17,228 nt of DNA from Cellvibrionaceae bacterium (GCA_021151615.1 JAGKXA010000079.1:1-17228), one strand, 5' to 3'; positions 1 to 7,500 are shown, counted from the first letter of the stretch. Notes: generated by a model not told the origin, from the sequence alone. Numbers and translations are program-made.

Positions 1-86
1 GCATCGGTCAATATTTTGTGCTCGAGTTGTTGCAGCGGAACCTTACGAGCGATATCACACAAGTCATCCGCGGAATCAATCAACAC
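1..86 (-). CDS. possible 5' end of a minus-strand gene, cut by the left edge
   Basis: The minus strand stays open from about position 86 to the left edge, with codons that look like the neighbouring genes. The start would be GTG (86-84) or TTG (83-81); no ATG is available. A GGATAGG stretch lies just upstream and could serve as ribosome binding site. The first residues after the start would read LIDSADDLCDIARKVPLQ. It would begin only about 14 bases after the stop of the coiled-coil gene upstream, as expected for a second gene of the same operon. With under 30 codons no family can be named, and chance openness is a real alternative. Confidence 0.3.
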   Translation of the reverse strand, partial: MLIDSADDLCDIARKVPLQQLEHKILTD

Positions 87-100
87 ACCCTATCCAACCT

Positions 101-1471
101 TTAACGTCGCTCTGCCACCAAAGAATAAGCCACCGCCTGATGCTGTGCGCAGCGGTCACTTTCACCAAGGTGGAATTCTAATGGAGTTTCAACCTGTGGA
201 ACGCTTTTACCGCAAAATTTGCCGCGTGGATCAAGCGCATTACAACAAGGCGATTTTTGGTGCTCCAACCAAGCAATATAGGTTCCCTCGGTAACGCCGA
301 CTTTATCCGCCGCGTATGCCTGTGGGTCTTCGAGATACCGGCCAATATCATCCAACGGGATAGCCAACTCGCCCAATCCCGGCAAGAAAACAACCAAATT
401 AACACCGGCTTTCGTCAAACGCCCCAGCAGCTGATCGCCACTGTTTTTTAACAACTGTTGATTTTCGCGTTTGAGACTCACAATTTCATCTTTCAATGCA
501 CTTTCATTCTGATGGCGATAAAACAGCTCAACTTCGCGCATATCCAACATTTCACGCAAATCAGCAGTGGCAGCGCGAATCTTGGCATCCAACTCCAACG
601 CGAAATTTTCCTGTAATACTTGCACCTGTGTTGACTCATCTTGCTGAGCCATTTTTAGTTTGTGCGCAAAATACTCGCGCATTCCCTGAATCTTACTCGC
701 CTGAACATCCAAGGTATCTTTGAGAGTGCGATTTCGCTCGGCCAGCTCTTTGTTTTGCTGCTCAAACTGCTGATGCTTTTGTTGATAGGCCAGCAACCGC
801 TGTTGGTGCTCATGCTGAACCGCGTGAAACTTGGCCTGATGCTGATTCATTAGCGTAGCAATGCGCAGTCGCTGTTCTTTGATCAGAAGCGCCATTTTAT
901 CGCGCAACTCCTGCGCGTAATGATCGTGAAGCTTTTGCTCCAACGCCACCTGCTCGCGCTGCGCGTCCTCCGCTGTTCGTAACGTCTGTTTCGATGCAGG
1001 AACCTTTGGCTCCTTTATTGCGGCAGGCATAACAATCAGCCCAAGACGATTGGCTTTTATCGCTTTGCGCATCGCCACAAAACTATTGTTGCCCCGCTGC
1101 ATCAGGGGATCCCACAAGTTTTTTTGGTGCCATGCGATCGAACATTGGCTGTAGCACGCAAGGCGAATCGCACCAGCGCCCATATCCGGGCCGGAACCCG
1201 CCGCTTCGATTAATTGACGTAAAGGCACATTCCAGCGCCGATCCACCATACCTTTTGCATCAAACCCCAACAAAAAGAAGACAGCGCCAGTAACAGATAG
1301 AGACTGATCGATCTGAACATAAGCGGCCTGTGCGGAGGCATTTGCGAAATCAGGCACCGGGATGAAACCATCGAGAATGGCCTCAAATTCGGAATAGAGC
1401 AACTCGCGGGAAATCTGCCCGTCTTGAAACAGAAAGACCGCTTCGAATAGCTCTGCGGGAGAATTGGGCAT
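101..1471 (-). CDS. uncharacterised coiled-coil protein (456 aa)
   Basis: I do not recognise this protein. Seen from the sequence: a globular N-terminal part (about residues 1-150) with aromatic and cysteine positions (ACYSQCSIAWHQ near 105-116), then a long, charged, Gln/Glu/Lys/Arg-rich stretch (about 165-345) with heptad-like spacing that should form a coiled coil, then a C-terminal part (about 350-456) ending in a Cys/His-rich tail (CC, then FCGK, then CAQH) that could bind a metal. There is no signal peptide or membrane segment, so it is probably cytoplasmic. I chose the ATG at 1471 (MPNSPAELFEAV); the only upstream start in frame is TTG at 1492, and neither has a strong ribosome binding site. 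It is transcribed away from the tRNA genes. A structural or chromosome-associated role is conceivable from the coiled coil but is guesswork. Confidence 0.8.
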   Translation of the reverse strand: MPNSPAELFEAVFLFQDGQISRELLYSEFEAILDGFIPVPDFANASAQAAYVQIDQSLSVTGAVFFLLGFDAKGMVDRRWNVPLRQLIEAAGSGPDMGAGAIRLACYSQCSIAWHQKNLWDPLMQRGNNSFVAMRKAIKANRLGLIVMPAAIKEPKVPASKQTLRTAEDAQREQVALEQKLHDHYAQELRDKMALLIKEQRLRIATLMNQHQAKFHAVQHEHQQRLLAYQQKHQQFEQQNKELAERNRTLKDTLDVQASKIQGMREYFAHKLKMAQQDESTQVQVLQENFALELDAKIRAATADLREMLDMREVELFYRHQNESALKDEIVSLKRENQQLLKNSGDQLLGRLTKAGVNLVVFLPGLGELAIPLDDIGRYLEDPQAYAADKVGVTEGTYIAWLEHQKSPCCNALDPRGKFCGKSVPQVETPLEFHLGESDRCAQHQAVAYSLVAERR

Positions 1472-1500
1472 AGGCAGTCGTCTCAAAACCAAGCGGATAA

Positions 1501-1524
1501 ATACTGGGAGGTCTTTTCCAGTAT
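1501..1524. repeat. 7-bp inverted repeat upstream of the coiled-coil gene
   Basis: ATACTGG (1501-1507) and CCAGTAT (1518-1524) are perfect reverse complements separated by 10 bases. The element sits 30-53 bases upstream of the ATG at 1471, inside the probable promoter or leader of that minus-strand gene. On that strand the right arm also contains TATACT (1525-1520), a possible -10 element, although I see no convincing -35. It could be an operator or a leader hairpin. Confidence 0.35.
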
Positions 1525-1717
1525 AAGAAACCCACAGCGGCGAAAACGTGAACGACTACCGCCGATACTGACTTTTAGCCAGTTTTGCGGCCTATTCGAC
1601 GTAAATTAGCGTAAATGCAGTTGTCGCCAAAAACCACTGGTTATAGCGACGCGGGAGAAGATGATAAACGGTTATGAAAGAGGAGATAACGCGGAGTGAG
1701 GTGGTTACCACGAGCCG

Positions 1718-1734
1718 TGCAGCAAAGTGCTGCA
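1718..1734. repeat. perfect 7-bp hairpin downstream of the small acidic ORF
   Basis: TGCAGCA and TGCTGCA flank a 3-base loop. On the minus strand the hairpin begins about 10 bases after the stop codon of the 27-codon ORF. A second small palindrome, GTGGTTACCAC (1701-1711), follows on that strand. No T-run comes after either, so a classic intrinsic terminator is not supported; a 3' stabilising structure is possible. Confidence 0.4.
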
Positions 1735-1744
1735 GTAGCCCGGG

Positions 1745-1828
1745 TTAGATATCTGAGTAATCCTCAGTGATTTCATCGTCAGAGTCGTCGTACTGAACAT
1801 CCAACAGGTCTTCTATATAGTCTTGCAT
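1745..1828 (-). CDS. small, strongly acidic ORF (27 aa)
   Basis: A 27-residue reading frame on the minus strand starts with ATG (1828-1826) and ends with TAA. Directly upstream lies AAAGGAGT (1844-1837), close to a perfect Shine-Dalgarno sequence, with 8 bases to the ATG; this is the best ribosome binding site in the window and the main reason to believe the ORF. The peptide begins MQDYIEDLLDVQYDD and contains nine Asp and three Glu but no Lys or Arg, so its charge is about -12. There is no signal peptide or membrane segment. The leader holds two hairpins and the 3' flank another. I do not recognise a family. It could be a small regulatory or partner protein, a leader peptide, or a false ORF. 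Confidence 0.5.
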   Translation of the reverse strand: MQDYIEDLLDVQYDDSDDEITEDYSDI

Positions 1829-1836
1829 GGTTTATT

Positions 1837-1844
1837 ACTCCTTT
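1837..1844 (-). promoter_or_regulatory. strong ribosome binding site of the acidic small ORF
   Basis: On the minus strand this reads AAAGGAGT, complementary to nearly the whole anti-Shine-Dalgarno sequence of 16S rRNA, and is placed 8 bases before the ATG at 1828. None of the large genes here has a comparable site, and it decides the start of the small ORF. Confidence 0.55.
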
Positions 1845-1864
1845 AAGGATATTATTTTACGATG

Positions 1865-1906
1865 AGGCGCACCGCCCGATCAGAGACAGCCAAACAACCC
1901 GGCTGT
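1865..1906 (-). other. two stem-loops in the leader of the acidic small ORF
   Basis: Two inverted repeats lie just upstream of the small ORF's ribosome binding site. ACAGCC (1886-1891) pairs with GGCTGT (1901-1906) across 9 bases. GGCG (1866-1869) pairs with CGCC (1873-1876) across 3 bases, extendable by one wobble pair on the minus-strand transcript. Together they suggest a structured leader. I do not recognise a known riboswitch class. Confidence 0.35.
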
Positions 1907-1973
1907 TCACGAACTTTACTCCTCGAAACCTAAATTACCAATTGAAGATGACAACTTTATGTATACCTAGTTT

Positions 1974-1987
1974 TTATTAGCTAATAA
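1974..1987. repeat. perfect 14-bp palindrome
   Basis: TTATTAGCTAATAA reads the same on both strands. It lies about 145 bp upstream of the acidic small ORF and about 75 bp beyond the tRNA terminator, in non-coding AT-rich DNA. A gapless AT-rich palindrome of this length fits a dimeric repressor or activator site better than an RNA hairpin. I do not see a complete promoter next to it. Confidence 0.35.
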
Positions 1988-2061
1988 CCAAAAGGTAAGA
2001 AGAAATAGCATTAAAGCGGGAAACGGGCAGGACTAAAGGAATGGCGATTGCGGCAGACAAT

Positions 2062-2091
2062 AAAAAAACCCGCAACAAGTGCGGGTTTTTT
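2062..2091 (-). terminator. intrinsic terminator of the tRNA operon
   Basis: CCCGC (2069-2073) and GCGGG (2081-2085) form a GC-rich stem flanked by an A-run on one side and a T-run on the other, so it can work in both directions. On the minus strand it lies 7 bases past the CCA end of tRNA-Asp and ends that transcript. Confidence 0.8.
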
Positions 2092-2097
2092 GAATAG

Positions 2098-2174
2098 TGG
2101 CGGACCGGACGGGACTCGAACCCGCGACCTCCGGCGTGACAGGCCGGCATTCTAACCGACTGAACTACCGGTCC
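2098..2174 (-). tRNA. tRNA-Asp (GTC)
   Basis: The minus strand folds as a complete 77-base tRNA: acceptor arm GGACCGG / CCGGTCC, D arm with AGTTCAGTCGGTTAGAAT, anticodon loop CTGTCAC with GTC in the centre, T arm GGGTTCGAGTCCC, discriminator G and an encoded CCA. G73 and the GTC anticodon are standard for aspartate. It is the second gene of a tRNA-Val-tRNA-Asp transcript, with about 40 bases between them. Confidence 0.97.
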
Positions 2175-2214
2175 GCAGCGTCACAAAAAACCACAGCTAC
2201 CTTGTGAGTAAGAG

Positions 2215-2290
2215 TGGTGGGCGGTACAAGACTCGAACTTGTGACCCATGCCTTGTAAGGGCATTGCTCTACCAACTGAGCTAACCGCCC
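2215..2290 (-). tRNA. tRNA-Val (TAC)
   Basis: The minus strand gives a complete 76-base tRNA: acceptor GGGCGGT / ACCGCCC, D arm TTAGCTCAGTTGGTAGAGC, anticodon loop CTTACAA with TAC, T arm AAGTTCGAGTCTT, discriminator A and an encoded CCA. It is the first gene of the operon with tRNA-Asp. Confidence 0.97.
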
Positions 2291-2332
2291 AAGATTTCAC
2301 GCTTTTCAGCGATCACCTTGTTGGTGGCGCGT

Positions 2333-2360
2333 ATTCTAATCATGTAAAACTACGGGTCAA
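2333..2360 (-). promoter_or_regulatory. sigma-70 promoter of the tRNA-Val/tRNA-Asp operon
   Basis: On the minus strand TTGACC (2360-2355) and TAGAAT (2338-2333) are separated by 16 bases, matching five of six consensus positions in each box. A GC-rich stretch (ACGCGCC) follows the -10 element, typical of stable-RNA promoters under stringent control. The transcript would start about 35 bases before tRNA-Val. Confidence 0.8.
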
Positions 2361-2460
2361 CCTTTTTTTATCAGTTTCGTCATTTTTTTGAAAAACAGTA
2401 AAAAAAAGGATAGAAAACAAACGCTTGTGATTAGTTTTTGGTCTTGTGGGCAAAGTTTCC

Positions 2461-2486
2461 CCCGAGGACTCGGGAGTTGTTATACT
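2461..2486 (+). promoter_or_regulatory. candidate ccmHI promoter with an overlapping dyad
   Basis: TATACT (2481-2486) is a good -10 element 34 bases before the ccmH ATG. No good -35 is present. Instead a dyad, CCCGAG-GA-CTCGGG (2461-2474), occupies or touches the place where the -35 would be. That arrangement fits a promoter that depends on, or is blocked by, a dimeric regulator. This is an inference from spacing only. Confidence 0.4.
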
Positions 2487-2519
2487 CGCGCAGAATTTTT
2501 CGAATATCCGGAATAAATC

Positions 2520-3026
2520 ATGTACAAGAATCTAATAAAAGCATTTGCCGTGTTTAGCCTTCTGTTGGGAACACACTTGAGTTTTTCGGCAATTGAGGTG
2601 CACGAATTTAAAAACGAAATTGATCGCCAGCGCTATCAAAGCTTTATTGATGAAATGCGCTGTCCAAAATGTCAAAACCAGAATTTATCCGGTTCTGATT
2701 CTCCCATTGCGATGGATTTGCGCAACGAACTTTATTTAATGATTGAAGCGGGTAAATCTGACCAGGAAATAACTACGTTTATGGTGGAACGCTATGGCGA
2801 GTTTATTTTGTACCGTCCGCGTTTGAGTCCTGCGACTGTGTTGTTGTGGGCAGCACCCGTTTTATTGCTGGTGTTTGGTGCATTGTTTCTTTGGTTGCTT
2901 GTGCGTAAACGTCGTCGTTTGGCGCAAGAGGTGGAAACCGGGTTGTCGCAGCAGGAGCGGGCACGTCTGGATGCATTATTGAATAATGATTCAAAAGAAA
3001 AAAATAAGCAGGAGAAATCGAAATGA
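2520..3026 (+). CDS. ccmH: cytochrome c-type biogenesis protein CcmH (CycL/Ccl2)
   Basis: CcmH is the periplasmic, membrane-anchored thiol protein of the System I cytochrome c maturation machinery. It helps keep the CXXCH haem-binding cysteines of apocytochrome c reduced and presents them to the CcmF haem lyase. The 168-residue protein has a signal peptide (about 1-23), the family motif RCPKCQNQNL with redox cysteines Cys48 and Cys51, a three-helix region up to residue 100 (YGEFILYRPRL), one membrane segment (about 106-128) and a basic cytoplasmic tail. This is the short CcmH form without a fused TPR domain; that part is encoded by the next gene. The ATG has only a weak ribosome binding site. 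The stop overlaps the ccmI start (ATGA), so the two are translationally coupled. Confidence 0.95.
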   Translation: MYKNLIKAFAVFSLLLGTHLSFSAIEVHEFKNEIDRQRYQSFIDEMRCPKCQNQNLSGSDSPIAMDLRNELYLMIEAGKSDQEITTFMVERYGEFILYRPRLSPATVLLWAAPVLLLVFGALFLWLLVRKRRRLAQEVETGLSQQERARLDALLNNDSKEKNKQEKSK

Positions 3027-4303
3027 TGTCCTTATGGTTGGGGGCGTCGCTCCTGTGTGTTATCGCGTTAGGTTTTGTGTTTTGGCCATTGTTGCGGCAG
3101 CGCAAAGAGGTAACCACGATTGCGCTTGCAACGGAAGTTAACGCGCGCCTTGAGGAAAATATCCGTTTGTTTCGTGAGCATATCGGTGAACTGGATACAC
3201 AGTTGGCGGAAGGGCGAATTGACCAGGCCCAATATGATCAATTGAAGCTGGAGCAAGAGCGCACCTTGCTGGAAGACGAGGCCAGTGTGCGCGCGTCATT
3301 GCCATCCGCTGCTGGAAAATTCGGCCTTAAAACGCTGGCTGTTGTAGCTGTTGCGATAGTGGCTGGGGCCTGGGGGCTGTATCAGCATTTGGGCAGCAGT
3401 GCCGATGTAGAGGTTCGGCAGGCGCAAGAATTGAAGCAGCAGTTGGATGCTGAGGATATCAAAGCCGGTCGCAATCCCGATCCCGTTCGAACCCGTGAGG
3501 TCAATCGCCTAATTGAGGCTCGTCTGGTTGATGTTCCTGATCATTTACAGTACTTGTTTTTTCTCGCGCGCAATTACATGGAGCTGAATGAATTTGATAA
3601 AGCGGTTGGCGCATATCAACAAGTTTTGGAACGCGATAAGGAATCGCCAATGGTAATGGCAGAGCTTGCCCAAGCCATGTTCTTGCGCGATGGTCGCAAA
3701 ACCAATCCTGCAATTAATGATCTGGTAGCCAAAGTGTTAAAGGCTGAACCAGATAACACTATGGCTCTTGGTATTGCTGGTATTGATGCGTTTAGTAAAA
3801 AGGATTACATCAATGCGATTAAGTATTGGGAACGTGTGGTGAAGCTGGTGGGAGCAGAATCTCCTGCGGGCCAGTCACTGGCATCAGGTATTGAGCACGC
3901 GGCCACTCTATTCTTCAATGCCGGTGGGACTATTGAGCAGTTAGAAGCCTCGCGCAACGGGCGTCAAATTGGTGTGATGGTTAAATTGGCTGATGGTATA
4001 CAGGTGAACCAGGATCTGGTGGTGTTTGTTTATGCGCGTGCTTATCAGGGAGCAAAAATGCCCTTGGCGATTGATCGCGTAAAAGTATCCGAGCTTCCCC
4101 GGGTTGTGCTGTTGAATGAATCTATGGCCATGACACCGGCGATGAGCCTGGGGGCTTTCGATAAAATTGAGTTGGTTGCCCGTGTTTCCACTGATGGTAC
4201 TGCCACGGCGAAAGCGGGGGATTGGGAGGGAAGTTTGGGGCCTGTCGATCTGACAAGTAGTGCTCCGGTAGTTGAAGTCACCATTGATCGGCAGGTGAAA
4301 TAA
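3023..4303 (+). CDS. ccmI: cytochrome c-type biogenesis protein CcmI (CycH)
   Basis: CcmI is the apocytochrome c chaperone of System I maturation; its TPR domain holds the C-terminal helix of the apoprotein and hands it to CcmH/CcmF. Seen here in 426 residues: a membrane segment (3-24), a cytoplasmic loop with a coiled-coil-like stretch (about 35-92, including LAEGRIDQAQYDQLK, typical of the family), a second membrane segment (about 103-121), periplasmic TPR repeats (about 170-280, for example LARNYMELNEFDKAVGAYQQVL), and a beta-rich C-terminal domain (about 310-426). Both topology and length match CcmI. The start overlaps the ccmH stop by four bases; a second ATG follows immediately at 3026. 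A strong terminator lies 100 bases downstream, so ccmHI ends the transcript. Confidence 0.95.
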   Translation: MMSLWLGASLLCVIALGFVFWPLLRQRKEVTTIALATEVNARLEENIRLFREHIGELDTQLAEGRIDQAQYDQLKLEQERTLLEDEASVRASLPSAAGKFGLKTLAVVAVAIVAGAWGLYQHLGSSADVEVRQAQELKQQLDAEDIKAGRNPDPVRTREVNRLIEARLVDVPDHLQYLFFLARNYMELNEFDKAVGAYQQVLERDKESPMVMAELAQAMFLRDGRKTNPAINDLVAKVLKAEPDNTMALGIAGIDAFSKKDYINAIKYWERVVKLVGAESPAGQSLASGIEHAATLFFNAGGTIEQLEASRNGRQIGVMVKLADGIQVNQDLVVFVYARAYQGAKMPLAIDRVKVSELPRVVLLNESMAMTPAMSLGAFDKIELVARVSTDGTATAKAGDWEGSLGPVDLTSSAPVVEVTIDRQVK

Positions 4304-4338
4304 GAGGTCAATTCCTTAAGTGCTTGAGTAAAAAATAT

Positions 4339-4388
4339 ACGCTTTGCGGACCCGTTTGGCTTTGTGTTTCACGGCGGGTGTAAAGCGT
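4339..4388 (+). other. two-part stem-loop in the ccmI 3' region
   Basis: ACGCTTT (4339-4345) pairs with AAAGCGT (4382-4388). Inside it, ACCCG (4350-4354) pairs with CGGGT (4375-4379), with a small internal loop between the stems. The structure lies between the ccmI stop and the terminator at 4404. It may be a stabilising 3' UTR element or the 5' part of a small RNA released from the 3' end of the ccmHI transcript. No known family is recognised. Confidence 0.4.
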
Positions 4389-4403
4389 GGCGTAAATGTG
4401 TAG

Positions 4404-4445
4404 AATCCCGCCCTTAAATGTTTTTTACAGGGCGGGATTTTTTTT
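4404..4445 (+). terminator. strong intrinsic terminator after ccmHI
   Basis: AATCCCGCCC (4404-4413) and GGGCGGGATT (4430-4439) form a 10-bp stem with a 16-base loop, and the following T-run extends to 4445. It separates ccmHI from the smc transcript. Confidence 0.92.
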
Positions 4446-4471
4446 GCTACTCTAAAAAACATTAATAAAAT
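4444..4471 (+). promoter_or_regulatory. candidate smc promoter
   Basis: TTGCTA (4444-4449) and TAAAAT (4466-4471) are spaced by 16 bases and match the sigma-70 consensus at four and five positions. The site begins in the terminator's T-run, giving a leader of about 110 bases before smc. A small hairpin, GGCAC/GTGCC (4482-4496), lies in that leader. AT-rich DNA produces such matches by chance, so this is tentative. Confidence 0.35.
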
Positions 4472-4587
4472 CAAATAGCTAGGCACTGCTGGTGCCGGCG
4501 GGTAAAAAGTGAACAGGTGTTGCTTGGGGTGGGGGCGCTTCAGGCACTAAAAACCTGGCTGGATACAAATAATGGTGATGTGGAACT

Positions 4588-7500
4588 ATGCGGTTAAAGT
4601 GCATCAAGCTGGCTGGCTTTAAATCTTTCGTTGATCCGACGACGGTCAACTTTCCCAGCAATTTGTGCGCTGTTGTAGGCCCCAATGGTTGCGGCAAATC
4701 CAACATCATCGACGCCGTGCGCTGGGTAATGGGGGAGTCCTCTGCCAAAAACCTGCGTGGCGAAAACATGACTGACGTTATTTTTAACGGCTCCAGTGGC
4801 CGCAAGCCCGTTGGTCAAGCTTCTATTGAATTGGTATTTGATAACTCGGATGCCACCCTTACCGGCGAATATGCCGCCTTCACCGAAATCAGTATCAAAC
4901 GCAAAGTGTCGCGTGACGGTGATAACAGTTATTACCTGAATGGCACCAAATGTCGCCGGCGCGATATTACTGACATCTTTTTGGGAACCGGCCTTGGCCC
5001 GCGCAGTTATGCGATTATTGAACAGGGCATGATCTCCAAACTGATCGAAGCCAAACCGGAAGAGCTGCGTGTTTATATCGAAGAAGCCGCAGGTATTTCC
5101 AAGTACAAAGAGCGTCGCAAAGATACCGAAAGCCGTATGCGTCGTACCCAGGAAAACCTGGAGCGGTTAACGGATATTCGCGATGAGTTGGAGCGCCAAT
5201 TATCGCGCCTGCAGCGTCAGGCACAAGCAGCAGAAAAATACGCTGAATACAAAAAAGAAGAGCGTTTGTTAAAGGCGCAGTTGCAGGCGTTGAAATACCA
5301 GCAACTGGATGTGCAAGCCAAGGCCAGGCAGGCTGGTATTCGCGACCTTGAGTTGCGTATGGAATCTTTTGTTACCGATCAGGTTAACAAAGATACACAG
5401 ATCGAAAAATATCGCACCCAGTACACCGAGCTGGGCGATAAATTTAATGAAGTACAAGGCCGTTATTATGCGATAGGTGCTGAAATTGCTCGTCTTGAGC
5501 AAAGCATCCAGCACGCTAATGAGCGTGCGCGTCAATTGCAGGCGGATTTGGATCAAACCTCGCGCGATAGCAAAGAAGCTGACGAAAATTTAGCGGTAGA
5601 TACGCAAAAAGCGGAAGCCTGGCAATCTGAGTTACTGGAGTTGGAACCAGAGCTGGATTTGATCAAAGCGGCCGAAGAAACGTCCAGTGAATCCCTGATT
5701 GATGCCGAAGAATCTATGCAGCGTTGGCAAAATGAGTGGGATAGTTTTAACCAGCGTGCTTCCGAGCCGCGGCAGCGCGCAGAAGTGCAGCAGTCGCGCA
5801 TCCAACACCTTGAACAGGTGCAGCAGCGCTTGTTGCAGCGCATCGAAAAATTGCGCGAAGAAAAAAATAATTTACAGGAAGGCTCTGAAGACGAATCCAT
5901 TAATCAACTGAATGAGCAATTGGCTGAGATGGATTTGGTTGCCGAAGAAAAGCGTGCGCAATTGGATGTGCAATCCGAACAGCTTGATGTTACCCGCAAT
6001 GACAATAATCGTTTGGTTAATGAGCTTGATCAGGTAAAAAGCAAGCTGCAAACCATGCGCGGTCGTCATGCGTCGTTAGAAGCCTTGCAGCAAGCGGCGC
6101 TGGGCGAGAAAAATAAAGCCGTTACACAATGGTTAAACCAACAGGGGTTGAGTGGTAATACCCGTCTTGCCGAGTCAGTTAGTGTTAACGATGGTTGGGA
6201 TAAAGCGCTGGAAACCGTTCTGGGCTCCAGTCTGCAAGCCGTCTGTGCCGAAAACCTGGATGCAGTTGCAAGCTTGTTGGGCGATTTAACCCAGGGGGAA
6301 TTGGTGCTATTTGATACTGCCGCAAAATCAGCGGCAACATCTTTCACCAAAGCGAGGTTGTTGAGCGATAAAGTCACTGCATCCTGGGATGCCAGTGGTG
6401 TGCTTGCTGGAATTTATATCGCTGAAGAGTTAAATGAGGCGTTAGCGCTGCGCAAACAGTTGCATGCCGGTGAATCAGTAATTACTCGCGATGGCATTTG
6501 GCTGAGCCCTCACTGGGTTCGTGTAACGCGTGATACTGATGCGAGTTCCGGTGTTATTGCGCGTCGCCAGGAATTGGAAGAGCTCAACGCACAATTGGTT
6601 GATGCTGAAGAACAAGTTGAATTATTAGCCTTGCAATTGGAAGAAGGGCGCGCAACTGTCAAGCGCCTGGAACAAGATCGCGAAACCTTGCGTCGCGAAG
6701 TGGATGAACAAAATCGCAAGTACGGCGAGTTGCGTTCCCAACTGAGTGCGAAACAGGTTCGCGTTGAACAAATCAATATGCGTCGCGAACGCGCGGAAAA
6801 CGAAATCCGTGAAGCGCGCGAACAAATGGAGCAGGAAGCAGAGCACCTCTCTGAGGCGCGGATGATTCTGAGCGAAGCCATCGAGATGATGGAGCAGGAT
6901 ACCGAGCTGCGTGAAAACCTGTTGCAACAGCGCGACGATATTCGCACCGGTCTGGATGCTGCCCGTCAGCGCGCACGCCACGATAAAGACAAAGCCCATG
7001 AATTGGCGATGCGTTTTCAATCGGTAAAGACCCAGTTGGATTCCATTCGTTTAGGTATTGGTCGTTTGCAGGAGCAAACCGCGCGCTTGCAGGAGCGTCG
7101 CGAGAATTTATTAGCAAGTATTGCCGATAATCGCGATCCAGTTGAAGAATACAAGCTTGAGCTTGAGGCGAGCCTCGCCAAGCGCCTGTCCGTTGAGGCT
7201 TCATTAACAGAGGCGCGTCGTGCACTGGAAACTGTCGAACACGAGTTGCGCAATTCCGAACAGGCACGCAGTCGCGCTGAGCAGGAAGTACAAGCCGTGC
7301 GTGCACATTTGGAACAAGAGCGTCTTGCCGCACAAATGTTCGAAGTCCAACGTGCGACTATTGTTGAACAGTTGCAGGAAGAAGAATTAAATCTGGAAAA
7401 CATTTTGGCAGAAATGCCGGAAGGCACGGAAGTAAAACCACTGGAGGAAGAATTGGAGGCGCTTGCCGGGCGCATTGCTCGTCTTGGCCCAATTAACCTT

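Noticed and set aside
16..294. Plus-strand ORF of 92 codons at the left edge
   Set aside because: It runs antisense through the end of the coiled-coil gene; its protein is low in plausible structure and the minus-strand frame is far longer.
1696..1770. 24-codon GTG-start ORF behind an AGAGGAG stretch
   Set aside because: It has a non-ATG start, crosses the hairpin at 1718-1734 and lies antisense to the end of the acidic small ORF, which has a better ribosome binding site and ATG.
2041..2097. 18-codon plus-strand ORF with AAAGGA upstream
   Set aside because: The purine stretch touches the ATG with no spacing, and the frame runs through the tRNA terminator hairpin.
2098..2290. tRNA genes as an integration site for a mobile element
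   Set aside because: Both tRNAs are complete with CCA; no duplicated tRNA 3' end, integrase or foreign-looking DNA is seen beside them.
4401..4406. TAGAAT as a -10 box just before the terminator
   Set aside because: No -35 lies at the right distance, and a transcript starting there would end almost at once in the terminator stem.
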